This document shows positions 1 through 6,176 of a stretch of 8,515 bases of DNA, one piece after another. Position numbers and translations under genes: made by a program. The notes under the pieces are model-generated. The model was not told where the DNA came from. It worked only from the letters and a program-made list of their open reading frames with translations, and did no database searches. Source of the DNA: an uncultured Oscillospiraceae bacterium (GTDB taxonomy: Bacteria; Bacillota; Clostridia; Oscillospirales; Acutalibacteraceae); contig USDZ01000065.1 in assembly GCA_900553525.1 (NCBI GenBank), positions 1 through 8,515 on the forward strand. Direction: 5' to 3'. Within the stretch, counting starts at the first letter, position 1. Every line of letters starts with the position of its first letter.

Positions 1-309
1 CCCCTCTTCGTTGTCCGTCGGGGACTCCGTCTTTTCCGGGAGCCGAACCTCTCCACCTCCCGCGCTGTCCTCGCCTTCCATTGCGCAATATCCCCCGATG
101 GGGAACAGGCGCAGCGTATACTGCGTCTCCTTTTTCCCGAATTTAAGCAGCTTGGGTCCCATACCAAGGGAAAACTCATTAACTTTGACACCCATGCATT
201 TAGCGGCGATGAAATGTCCCAGTTCGTGGACCATGATGATAATCCCAAAAACCAGGATCGCCGCCGCCAACCTTCCAACCTGTATCAGAAAACCCACTCG
301 TTTCTTCAC
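1..309 (-). CDS. rseP: RseP/RasP-type site-2 intramembrane zinc metalloprotease, N-terminal part (runs off left edge)
   Basis: This is the first 103 codons of a membrane-embedded M50-family protease, a type that cleaves membrane proteins such as anti-sigma factors within the bilayer. A basic start (KKR) is followed by a first membrane segment at about residues 6-27. It contains the zinc-site motif HELGH at 28-32, followed by the usual AAKxxGVKVNEFSLGMGP stretch and the FPIGGY turn near residue 70. After MEGED (77-81) the reading enters a Gly/Glu/Pro-rich acidic stretch up to the window edge, longer than I expect before the usual RAF-type motif. The GTG start at 309 abuts the dxr stop codon, which suggests translational coupling. 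A second in-frame GTG at 297 has a better-spaced AGGTGA ribosome site and could be the true start. The second membrane half and the catalytic LDG motif lie outside the window. Confidence 0.93.
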   Translation of the reverse strand, partial: MKKRVGFLIQVGRLAAAILVFGIIIMVHELGHFIAAKCMGVKVNEFSLGMGPKLLKFGKKETQYTLRLFPIGGYCAMEGEDSAGGGEVRLPEKTESPTDNEEG

Positions 310-1530
310 CTACTCCCTATTCATGCCGGCCCGTTCCCGCGTTCTGCGTCGAATTTCGGCATCAGCCCGCAATACGTCCTCCGCCCGTCCGCCGTCTGGT
401 AGAGATTCATCCAGCGCCTGGCCCACCAGACGGCTGATGTCCGTAAAGCCGATACGCCCTTGCCGGAACAGGAGATTGGCTTCTTCATTTACAGCATTCA
501 CTGCAGCGGGATAAAGGCCGCCTCTGCGGATAGCCTCTCGGCAAAGCCGCATACAGGGGAACGCTTCGTCGTCCGGTTCTGCAAAATGCAGTTGTCCCCA
601 TTCGTGGAGATCCAACCGCTTAACCGGCGAGGAAATCCGTTCCGGCCAAGTCATGGCGTACTGAATGGGCACCATCATGTCCGGCATCCCCAATTGGGCC
701 AAAACCGCCCCGTCCTCATATTCAATGAGCGAATGTATCACACTTTCTCGATGGATCACGATATCGATCCGGTCCGGATCCATATCAAAAAGCCACCGCG
801 CCTCGATCAGTTCGAGTCCCTTGTTCATCATGGTGGCGGAATCGATGGTAATCTTGGCTCCCATATTCCAATTGGGGTGGCGCAGAGCCTGCGCGGGTGT
901 CACGTTTCGAAGCTCTTCGGATTTTTTTCCAAAAAACGGTCCCCCCGAAGCGGTCAGAATCAGGCGGCGGACCGAGGCCCCGGCCTCTCCCAAGGGTGCC
1001 GGAGGACTCCACGGCCCCGCCGCCGTTCCCTGCAGACACTGGAAAATGGCGGAGTGCTCACTGTCCACAGGCAGCAGTCTGACACGCATGTTCAGTGCCG
1101 CCTCCATGACCAGTTTTCCACCCGCCACCAAGGTCTCTTTATTCGCCAGCGCCACATCATGTCCGGCATGAATAGCCGAGAGAGTCGGGAGGAGTCCCAC
1201 CATCCCCACTACTGAATTGAGAACCAGATCCGCGCTTTCGAGCGCAGCCAATTCACATAACCCATCCATCCCAGACAAAATTCGAACCGGCAGATCTCCT
1301 GTCCGAACACGGAGAGATACGGCCGCTTTTTCATCAAAGAGAGCCGCATATGCCGGACGAAAACGGCGGATCTGTTCCTCGAGCAGACGGTCATTAGAAC
1401 CCGCCGCCAGAGCCGAAACGGGATAACCGAGCCTCGCAGCCACATCGAGTGCCTGGGTACCGATGGAACCCGTCGAGCCAAGAACAACCAATCGCTTGGG
1501 CGCCATCGCGGTCATTTGTCGTTTTATCAT
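310..1530 (-). CDS. dxr: 1-deoxy-D-xylulose 5-phosphate reductoisomerase
   Basis: This 406-residue protein is the NADPH- and divalent-metal-dependent enzyme that turns DXP into 2-C-methyl-erythritol 4-phosphate, the committed step of the MEP isoprenoid pathway, in the cytoplasm. The NADPH-binding GSTGSIG lies at residues 18-24 and the LANKETLVAGG motif near 128-138. The metal ligands expected from E. coli Dxr are present: D156 and E158 in PVDSEHSA, and E240 in MNKGLE. The flexible-loop motif HPNWNMG (218-224) keeps the substrate-capping tryptophan W221. The C-terminal helical domain runs from about 310 on. The ATG at 1530 has a GAGGA site seven bases upstream; ATGs at codons 6 and 9 lack this. 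A Pro/Gly/Ala-rich loop at about 169-186 is longer than in typical homologues. Cotranscribed with cdsA (65-base gap) and rseP. Family assignment is certain. Confidence 0.97.
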   Translation of the reverse strand: MIKRQMTAMAPKRLVVLGSTGSIGTQALDVAARLGYPVSALAAGSNDRLLEEQIRRFRPAYAALFDEKAAVSLRVRTGDLPVRILSGMDGLCELAALESADLVLNSVVGMVGLLPTLSAIHAGHDVALANKETLVAGGKLVMEAALNMRVRLLPVDSEHSAIFQCLQGTAAGPWSPPAPLGEAGASVRRLILTASGGPFFGKKSEELRNVTPAQALRHPNWNMGAKITIDSATMMNKGLELIEARWLFDMDPDRIDIVIHRESVIHSLIEYEDGAVLAQLGMPDMMVPIQYAMTWPERISSPVKRLDLHEWGQLHFAEPDDEAFPCMRLCREAIRRGGLYPAAVNAVNEEANLLFRQGRIGFTDISRLVGQALDESLPDGGRAEDVLRADAEIRRRTRERAGMNRE

Positions 1531-1595
1531 AGGGAGTTCCTCATAAAATGGGATATATTAAGAGCAAAAGGGCTTTTTATCCTTATATGCCTCGG

Positions 1596-2438
1596 TTACA
1601 GCGGATAGACCAGAGGGACATACTGCACCAGAATATAGAGCACAGGCAAGACAAACATCAGGCTGTCAAAGCGATCCATAATGCCGCCATGTCCCGGCAT
1701 GATATGTCCGAAATCTTTGACACCGCTTTGCCGTTTAATGACGGAAGCGAACAAATCACCCAAAACCGACAGGGGCGCGCAAAAGAGGGCGAGCAGCGCG
1801 ATCTGCCAAAGGCTCACATAAGCGGTGTCGCCCAAGGCCAAAATTTGATATAAATAGGCCGCAAGAACGCTGCTGACGACCGACACCACGATGCCCCCGA
1901 CCAAACCTTCCACCGTCTTTTTCGGGCTGATAGTGGGACAAAGCTTATGCTTGCCGAAAAAGGTTCCCACAAAATACGCGCCGACGTCGCATAGCCACGG
2001 AATAATCAAAGCCAGGAAAACATAAAAAAGCCCGTCCCTCTCATCCCGTTGGCTGGTTGTACGCAAATAAGCCAGGCAGGAGAAAGATATGGAGATGAGA
2101 AGCGACAACAGAAAGACGAAGCCGGTGCGTTCCACAGGGAGGGTATCGTGATACCGCACCTGGATAACCGCCAGCAGGATCAAAAAGCCCAACACCACCA
2201 TAACAGACGGTATGGGCCGCATCATAACGAGAAAGGGCGACAGCAGGGCAAAGAACACCGCCGCCGTTTCCAGTCCACGATGGTTGACCATTTTAGTGAC
2301 GACAAAAACTTCATACATGGCAATCGCACATATTCCCGCCATGGCAAAATTCAACGCCAGCGGGGGCAGCAGCAGCAAAACCACCAGTGCCAGCGCGACT
2401 CCGACGATCCCTGTTAGGATACGAGATTTCAATGACAT
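1596..2438 (-). CDS. cdsA: Phosphatidate cytidylyltransferase (CDP-diglyceride synthase)
   Basis: This integral membrane enzyme of about 280 residues condenses CTP with phosphatidic acid to give CDP-diacylglycerol, the precursor of phosphatidylglycerol and related phospholipids. Several hydrophobic segments span the protein (for example about 9-46, 57-95, 106-123, 138-163, 178-200 and 209-230). The C-terminal family signature is complete: S232, K235-R236, K241-D242, H250-GG and D255-R256-x-D258, residues expected to bind metal and nucleotide. The ATG at 2438 is preferred because an AAAGG site precedes it. A TTG one codon upstream would extend the protein by one residue but sits almost on the ribosome site. 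The gene lies between uppS and dxr in the usual lipid/isoprenoid order, 52 bases after the uppS stop. Confidence 0.96.
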   Translation of the reverse strand: MSLKSRILTGIVGVALALVVLLLLPPLALNFAMAGICAIAMYEVFVVTKMVNHRGLETAAVFFALLSPFLVMMRPIPSVMVVLGFLILLAVIQVRYHDTLPVERTGFVFLLSLLISISFSCLAYLRTTSQRDERDGLFYVFLALIIPWLCDVGAYFVGTFFGKHKLCPTISPKKTVEGLVGGIVVSVVSSVLAAYLYQILALGDTAYVSLWQIALLALFCAPLSVLGDLFASVIKRQSGVKDFGHIMPGHGGIMDRFDSLMFVLPVLYILVQYVPLVYPL

Positions 2439-2462
2439 CAAGCCTTTCAGGCGTACTCATTT

Positions 2463-2477
2463 GCCGCCCGCGGCGGC
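2463..2477 (-). repeat. GC-rich inverted repeat in the uppS-cdsA gap
   Basis: GCCGCC and GGCGGC (2463-2468 and 2472-2477) are separated by three bases, in the 52-base gap between the uppS stop and the cdsA start. There is no T-tract. It could be an mRNA stability hairpin that adjusts relative expression within the operon. Confidence 0.35.
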
Positions 2478-2490
2478 TTGACCGGTCTCA

Positions 2491-3237
2491 TTAAACTCCG
2501 CCGAACCGGCGGTTGCGCCGGGCATATTCCCGCAGCGCCTCGTCAAGGGCTGCCGGAGTATAATCCGGCCACAGGATATCCTGAAATACATATTCTGCGT
2601 AAGCAGACTGCCAAATGAGGAAATTGGAGGTACGGCTCTCCCCGCTCGGGCGCAGAATCAGATCCGGCTCCGGCTGCCCAGCCGTGTAAAGCCGATCCTC
2701 AAGTTGGGTGGCGTCGATGTCCTCAACAGACAGACGTCCTTTCTGAACATCTCCTGCCAGCCGTTTAACGGCATGGAGAATCTCGTCCCGTCCCCCGTAG
2801 TTGACCGCAATGTTGAGGGTCATACCGGTTTTGTGAGCGGTAGAGGCTTCGGCGCGCGCCATAAGTTCTTGGATATCAGGCGCCAGTGGGAGCCGGTCCC
2901 CGATAAAACGGGTGCGAATATTCTCCTTTGTGAAATCTTCCAGCGATTCCTTGAGATAATCCCGCAGCAGATTCATAATGGCGTCGATTTCCGCCCGAGG
3001 ACGTTTCCAGTTCTCCGTCGAAAACGCATACACCGTCAAATATCGAATTCCCCGCTTTTCGCAATGTTTAACGATCTTGCGGAATACGCGCGCGCCCGTG
3101 ACATGGCCCGCCTGCCGCGGCAAACCGCGTTGCCGGGCCCAACGGCCGTTTCCGTCCATAATAATCCCGATATGTTTCGGCAATTTTGCGGTGGAAACCA
3201 CCTCTACGGGAGGCGCCTTTTTCGAAAACCAACCCAT
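2491..3237 (-). CDS. uppS: Isoprenyl transferase (undecaprenyl diphosphate synthase)
   Basis: This cis-prenyltransferase of 248 residues extends farnesyl diphosphate with isopentenyl diphosphate to the C55 carrier lipid precursor used for peptidoglycan and other wall polymers. Key motifs are IMDGNGRWARQRG (26-38, with catalytic D28), YAFSTENWKRP (70-80), NYGGRDEI (146-153), and the C-terminal block RPSGESRTSNF (196-206) with E215 in YAEYVF. These are the pyrophosphate- and Mg-binding positions of the family. The start is set by the sequence: the ATG at 3237 has GGAG six bases upstream, whereas the in-frame ATG at 3249, which would add MERR, has GGAG directly touching it. The full length fits family norms. 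It lies 66 bases after the frr stop and upstream of cdsA. Its IPP substrate comes from the pathway that Dxr, two genes on, feeds. Confidence 0.97.
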   Translation of the reverse strand: MGWFSKKAPPVEVVSTAKLPKHIGIIMDGNGRWARQRGLPRQAGHVTGARVFRKIVKHCEKRGIRYLTVYAFSTENWKRPRAEIDAIMNLLRDYLKESLEDFTKENIRTRFIGDRLPLAPDIQELMARAEASTAHKTGMTLNIAVNYGGRDEILHAVKRLAGDVQKGRLSVEDIDATQLEDRLYTAGQPEPDLILRPSGESRTSNFLIWQSAYAEYVFQDILWPDYTPAALDEALREYARRNRRFGGV

Positions 3238-3274
3238 CCGTCGCTCCATCTCCAGATCTATCCGCCGGGGCGGC

Positions 3275-3286
3275 CGTTGATCAACG
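3275..3286. repeat. Perfect 12-base palindrome in the frr-uppS gap
   Basis: CGTTGATCAACG is a perfect 12-base inverted repeat in the middle of the 66-base gap between frr and uppS. A second GC-rich inverted repeat (CCGCC GG GGCGG) adjoins it. No T-tract follows, so it is not an obvious terminator. It might be an mRNA processing or stability element, or chance. Confidence 0.4.
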
Positions 3287-3303
3287 CAGCCCTGTCCGAT
3301 GCG

Positions 3304-3858
3304 TCAGAGTTCCAGGATCTCTTTTTCCTTCTTCGAGGCGTCTGCATCGATTTCCTTACAAAATTTATCCGTCAAATCCTGCATCCGTTTTTCCGCGTCT
3401 TTCAAATCGTCTTCCGTGATCTCGGATTTCTTTTTCATATCCTTGAGCTTATCAAGAGCGTCCCGGCGAACCGAACGCACCGCCACTTTGGCTTCCTCGC
3501 TGTATTTGTAGACCGTCTTAACAAGATCACGCCGACGTTCTTCAGTCAATGGAGGAAAATTCAGCCGCAGGGCACTGCCGTCGTTCTGGGGATTCAGGCC
3601 GATATCGGAGGCTTGGATGGCTTTTTCGATGGCCTTCAAGGTGCTTTTGTCCCAGGGAGTGATCAACAGGGTACGGGGTTCCGGCACCGACACCGCAGCC
3701 ATTTGATTAACCGGCGTAGGGGCGCCGTAATAGTCCACCGTTACTTTATCCAGCACACTGGGGGTTGCGCGGCCAACCCGAATGGTGGCGAACTCCCCCA
3801 TCATGGCGTTGACCGTCTTGTTCATTTTTTCCCGCGCGGTCTGAAATACCTGTTCCAT
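3304..3858 (-). CDS. frr: Ribosome recycling factor
   Basis: This cytoplasmic protein of 184 residues (family norm about 185) works with EF-G to split post-termination ribosomes. The N-terminal helix with IRVGRATPSVLD (26-37) and the beta domain, including YYGAPTPVNQMA (43-54) and ITPWDKS (66-72), are standard. NDGSALRLNFPPLTEERR follows at 92-109, then the long basic helices carrying the R131-R132 region used for ribosome binding. The C-terminus is Lys/Glu-rich helix. The ATG has a strong GGAGGT site six bases upstream. It lies 33 bases after pyrH, the almost universal pyrH-frr pairing. Another translation-termination factor gene, prfA, lies at the other end of the window but in a separate transcript. 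Confidence 0.98.
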   Translation of the reverse strand: MEQVFQTAREKMNKTVNAMMGEFATIRVGRATPSVLDKVTVDYYGAPTPVNQMAAVSVPEPRTLLITPWDKSTLKAIEKAIQASDIGLNPQNDGSALRLNFPPLTEERRRDLVKTVYKYSEEAKVAVRSVRRDALDKLKDMKKKSEITEDDLKDAEKRMQDLTDKFCKEIDADASKKEKEILEL

Positions 3859-3891
3859 ACTGCTACCTCCGTCTATTTAAAATAGGATCCA

Positions 3892-4599
3892 TCAGGGTTT
3901 CACAATAGTACCCACCGGTTCGCCGCAAGCGGCACGCACAATATTCTGCGGATCTCCGAGATCGAACACCAAGATAGGCAGCCCATTATCACGGCAGAGA
4001 GTGGCGGCTGTGGAGTCCATCACCTTCAAATTCCGGTTGAGGACATCCAGGTAACTCAGTGTGTCGAAACGGACCGCGTCCGGATTCTTTTTCGGGTCAC
4101 TGTCGTACACACCGTCCACCATACTCGCTTTAAATATAATATCCGCTTCGATTTCCGCCGCACGGAGTGCAGACGCGGTATCCGTAGAGAAAAAGGGATT
4201 ACCGGTTCCACAGCCGAAAATGACCACCCGTCCCTTTTCCAAATGCCGTACGGCACGATTTCGGATATAAGGCTCCGCGATCTGGTTCATCACAATGGCT
4301 GTCTGCACCCGTACGACACACCCAAGCTGTTCCAGAGCGTCCGCCAACCCCAAAGCATTTATCGTGGTCGCCAACATTCCCATATGGTCGGCTCTGGTGC
4401 GGTCCATGCTGCCGCTTGAGCGGCCTCTCCAAAAATTTCCTCCTCCCACTACAATAGCCATCTGGATTCCCGCATCCACGCATTCCTTGACCGAGGCGCA
4501 TATTTTCATAACCGTGTCGAAATCCAGGCCAAATCCCTTGTCGCCGGCCATGGCCTCTCCACTGAGCTTGAGCAAGATCCGCTTATACTTCGGCTGCAT
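3892..4599 (-). CDS. pyrH: UMP kinase (uridylate kinase)
   Basis: This is an amino-acid-kinase-fold enzyme of 235 residues that phosphorylates UMP to UDP with ATP, in pyrimidine nucleotide synthesis. The phosphate-binding KLSGEAMAG is at 11-19, VVGGGNFWRG at 50-59, the UMP-contacting DHMGMLAT at 71-78, GTGNPFFSTDTA at 131-142, and LKVMDSTA at 191-198. Bacterial UMP kinases are hexamers, usually controlled by GTP and UTP. The start at ATG 4599 is chosen because GGAAGTGA lies at a workable distance upstream and MQPKYKR matches the usual family N-terminus. A GTG at 4608 would add three residues but overlaps that ribosome site. It is the first gene of the operon, with a promoter about 50 bases upstream. 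rpsB and tsf, common upstream partners, are not in the window. Confidence 0.97.
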   Translation of the reverse strand: MQPKYKRILLKLSGEAMAGDKGFGLDFDTVMKICASVKECVDAGIQMAIVVGGGNFWRGRSSGSMDRTRADHMGMLATTINALGLADALEQLGCVVRVQTAIVMNQIAEPYIRNRAVRHLEKGRVVIFGCGTGNPFFSTDTASALRAAEIEADIIFKASMVDGVYDSDPKKNPDAVRFDTLSYLDVLNRNLKVMDSTAATLCRDNGLPILVFDLGDPQNIVRAACGEPVGTIVKP

Positions 4600-4604
4600 C
4601 GCTG

Positions 4605-4612
4605 TCACTTCC
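4605..4612 (-). promoter_or_regulatory. pyrH ribosome binding site deciding the start
   Basis: On the minus strand this reads GGAAGTGA, close to the GGAGGTGA anti-SD complement. It lies five bases before the ATG at 4599 and overlaps the alternative GTG (4606-4608), which makes that GTG an unlikely start. Confidence 0.6.
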
Positions 4613-4646
4613 GTTTCTTTATGGATTCGCTCCGTACTCTTTTGCT

Positions 4647-4675
4647 ATTTTACACTAAACCAGCCCACCTGTAAA
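4647..4675 (-). promoter_or_regulatory. SigA-type promoter of the pyrH-frr-uppS-cdsA-dxr-rseP operon
   Basis: On the minus strand, a -35 box TTTACA (4670-4675) and a -10 box TAAAAT (4647-4652) are separated by exactly 17 bases; each box has one mismatch to the consensus. Transcription would start near 4640, giving a leader of about 40 bases before the pyrH ATG. No operator or riboswitch structure is visible in that short leader. This is the best promoter match in the window and implies that the operon starts at pyrH. Confidence 0.85.
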
Positions 4676-4961
4676 GGCATATGAAAAAAACATTGGAATT
4701 TTTCGGATCTCATCAAAACCTTCATCTGTATTCTGGGATCTATTCTGGGGTTCTATTCCGCTGTCATAACCGCGTCTTAAGGGACAATCCCGCCCCCTGT
4801 ATCCCGTATGCCGTTCTCATCGTCTTGGAAGCTCCGAAAGGCCCCAGCGGCTATCGGTAACCCGATACTGCTGGGGCCTTTGATCAGGCTAAGCTATCCA
4901 TAAGGAGAAAAAGCGTCTCAATAGAGGAAAGTCCGAATGTTGTAACAGATACGGTCAAGCG
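4676..4961. other. Non-coding stretch between the pyrH promoter and the downstream DUF4190 gene
   Basis: These 286 bases hold no gene I can support. They contain a strong hairpin (4837-4881, listed separately) and a short run of three degenerate 12-13-base direct repeats beginning TATTC at 4729, 4741 and 4754. They also hold a plus-strand open frame of 59 codons (4681-4860) with a poorly spaced AAAGG site. A 13-base string resembling the conserved RNase P RNA core CR-I lies at 4922-4935, but nothing else of that RNA is present. The likely role is to separate two minus-strand transcripts. Confidence 0.6.
4837..4881 (-). terminator. Strong hairpin, probable terminator of the DUF4190 gene pair
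   Basis: Perfect 12-base arms (4837-4848 and 4870-4881, AAAGGCCCCAGC with GCTGGGGCCTTT) enclose a second 6-base stem (4852-4857 with 4862-4867) capped by a TAAC loop. It lies about 80 bases past the stop of the 4962-5489 gene and ahead of the pyrH promoter, where a terminator is expected. The only T-tract is the TTT ending each arm, so intrinsic termination would be modest. The A/T ends are symmetric, so it could act on either strand. Confidence 0.65.
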
Positions 4962-5489
4962 TTATTTAAGGAAACGCCCCAAAATGAGAAAAGCCTGCTG
5001 ATGGGGCGAATCGTATGACTGGATATAGGGCACTTCCTGCATTGTCAAATAGAATCCAATCAGAAAGAGAGCCACTATCATCAAGGAGAAAACCAGTCCG
5101 ATGCAGGAAAGCACGATACCGGCGGTCGCCATGCCGCCGGCCCGCTGACGCTTGGCTAAAATCCCAAGGACCAACCCGATGACAGCACATGGCAGCCCAA
5201 GAAAAAAGTTAATGCTGAAAACAATGCAGACGATTCCCAACACCAAGGAAGCGATGGCTTTTCCCTGGCCCTGATTGGCCGGTGCCGGATAGGGAGCCGT
5301 ATAATAATACGGCATCGCATTCCCGGGAATGACCGGATAGACGGGAACTGTAGGCGTCTGCGAATAAACAGGTGATGACCCATAAGAAGTCGGGGGCGGT
5401 GCCGGCGCTACAGGTAAATCACGCGGCGGCGCATAGGAGCCGTCATAAGATGAAGAGCCGGCAGGACGATTCGAATCGGAATTATACAC
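4962..5489 (-). CDS. DUF4190-like small membrane protein with Pro/Tyr-rich N-terminal tail (second of tandem pair)
   Basis: This protein has 175 residues and no known function. Residues 1-75 are low-complexity, rich in Pro, Tyr, Ser and Ala (for example APAPPPTSYG and MPYYYTAPYPAP), probably disordered. A hydrophobic core follows at about 79-112, probably a helical hairpin. A basic loop AKRQRAGG (112-119) comes next, then another membrane helix at about 120-148 beginning MATAGIVLSCIG. This KA-SLVLGI / LGILAKR / ATAGIVL pattern is that of DUF4190-type proteins. The C-terminus is a short polar tail. The GTG start is supported by an AGGAGGT site seven bases upstream. The gene begins 38 bases after its upstream paralogue, with which it shares the membrane block, so the two are probably cotranscribed and arose by duplication. 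A role at the envelope is inference only. Confidence 0.85.
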   Translation of the reverse strand: MYNSDSNRPAGSSSYDGSYAPPRDLPVAPAPPPTSYGSSPVYSQTPTVPVYPVIPGNAMPYYYTAPYPAPANQGQGKAIASLVLGIVCIVFSINFFLGLPCAVIGLVLGILAKRQRAGGMATAGIVLSCIGLVFSLMIVALFLIGFYLTMQEVPYIQSYDSPHQQAFLILGRFLK

Positions 5490-5527
5490 CGGTGCAACCT
5501 CCTAGACAGGGATGGTTCCCCGCTCGT

Positions 5528-6028
5528 TTACAGGAAGAGACGGCAAACCCCATAAATCTCGTCCATCAATTCCATCACCCAACTCCAGTTGAAAACCGCA
5601 ATGCAGATGGAAATCGCGGACAATACCAGCGCGATGATATTAAGGACAACGCCGGCGGTGGCCATACCGGAAGAAGGCGTGTTCATTCTTTTTGCATTAA
5701 GCCCCAGAATGAGGCCGATAATAGGCAAGGGAAGAAAGGAACAGCAAATCAGGGAAATGAGTCCGAGAACTAAAGAACCCGTTGCCTTGCCCTTAGCCGG
5801 GTCGAACTGAGGGCCGGGGGCCGGAGAGTAGTAAGGCGGCGTGTATCCCGGCTGTTGTTGGTAATAATTGTACTGCCCCGCGTTTTGGGGAGGCGTGTAT
5901 GGCGCCTGTGCGGGAGGAACCGGCTGTTGTGCCGGTGGGACAGGCGGATACTGCGGAGGTACGGGAGGCTGTGGTGTCTCCGGGGAGTTCTCAGAACCGT
6001 TCGGATGGGGAGTATATTCGTCGGCCAT
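5528..6028 (-). CDS. DUF4190-like small membrane protein with Pro/Gln/Tyr-rich N-terminal tail (first of tandem pair)
   Basis: This protein has 166 residues and no known function. Residues 15-76 are strikingly Pro-rich with degenerate repeats (PPVPPQYPPVPPAQQPVPPAQ, split at 21-30 and 31-41, then YTPP twice at 44-47 and 62-65) and a Tyr/Gln cluster around 53-60. The hydrophobic core runs at about 83-111, then NAKRMNTPSSG, then a helix from GMATAGVVLN at 121 to about 146. The core is clearly homologous to that of the neighbouring 4962-5489 gene, while the tails differ. The consecutive prolines suggest EF-P-dependent translation (inference). The start at ATG 6028 has GAGGAGGG eight bases upstream; an in-frame TTG at 6046 lies within that ribosome site and is rejected. 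A good promoter lies just upstream. Confidence 0.87.
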   Translation of the reverse strand: MADEYTPHPNGSENSPETPQPPVPPQYPPVPPAQQPVPPAQAPYTPPQNAGQYNYYQQQPGYTPPYYSPAPGPQFDPAKGKATGSLVLGLISLICCSFLPLPIIGLILGLNAKRMNTPSSGMATAGVVLNIIALVLSAISICIAVFNWSWVMELMDEIYGVCRLFL

Positions 6029-6062
6029 TAGGGTTTCCCTCCTCAAGATTTATCTTTCTTTC

Positions 6063-6091
6063 ATCATATCAAAAAAGCATCCGGATTACAA
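6063..6091 (-). promoter_or_regulatory. Extended -10 SigA-type promoter of the DUF4190 gene pair
   Basis: Minus-strand -35 TTGTAA (6086-6091) and -10 TATGAT (6063-6068) are 17 bases apart. The bases TGA directly before the -10 make it an extended -10 (TGn). The ATG of the first gene follows at 6028, so the leader is short. The pattern indicates vegetative expression of the pair, unlike the sporulation gene it diverges from. Confidence 0.8.
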
Positions 6092-6176
6092 CGGTTTTTC
6101 GATAAAAAAATCCTCGGCCGGGGTGGCAGTGCCTTTTTGGGACACACTATGGTCAAATGCAGAAAGGACGGAGGAT

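Noticed and set aside
460..1215. Plus-strand open frame (251 codons) opposite dxr
   Set aside because: It is antisense to dxr, which is intact with all motifs. The frame reflects codon bias on the other strand.
1531..1595. Possible internal promoter in the cdsA-dxr gap
   Set aside because: The best boxes (TTGCTC and TATGAG, 16 bases apart) match the consensus poorly, so cotranscription is simpler.
2704..3885. Long plus-strand open frame (393 codons) opposite uppS and frr
   Set aside because: It is antisense to two unmistakable conserved genes, and its translation has no recognisable domain.
3873..3885. AT-rich palindrome CTATTTAAAATAG between pyrH and frr
   Set aside because: It is weak as an RNA hairpin because the loop is a single base, and such AT palindromes occur easily by chance. 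No regulator binding is implied.
4681..4860. Plus-strand open frame of 59 codons (starts MKKTLEFFGSHQ)
   Set aside because: The AAAGG site is only three bases from the ATG, no plus-strand promoter is evident, the composition is not protein-like, and the frame ends inside the loop of the hairpin at 4837-4881.
5868..6176. Upstream in-frame extension of the spoVAF-like gene
   Set aside because: It is Gly/Cys-rich sequence antisense to the Pro-rich tail of the 5528-6028 gene. Family homology and the ribosome site begin at 6177.
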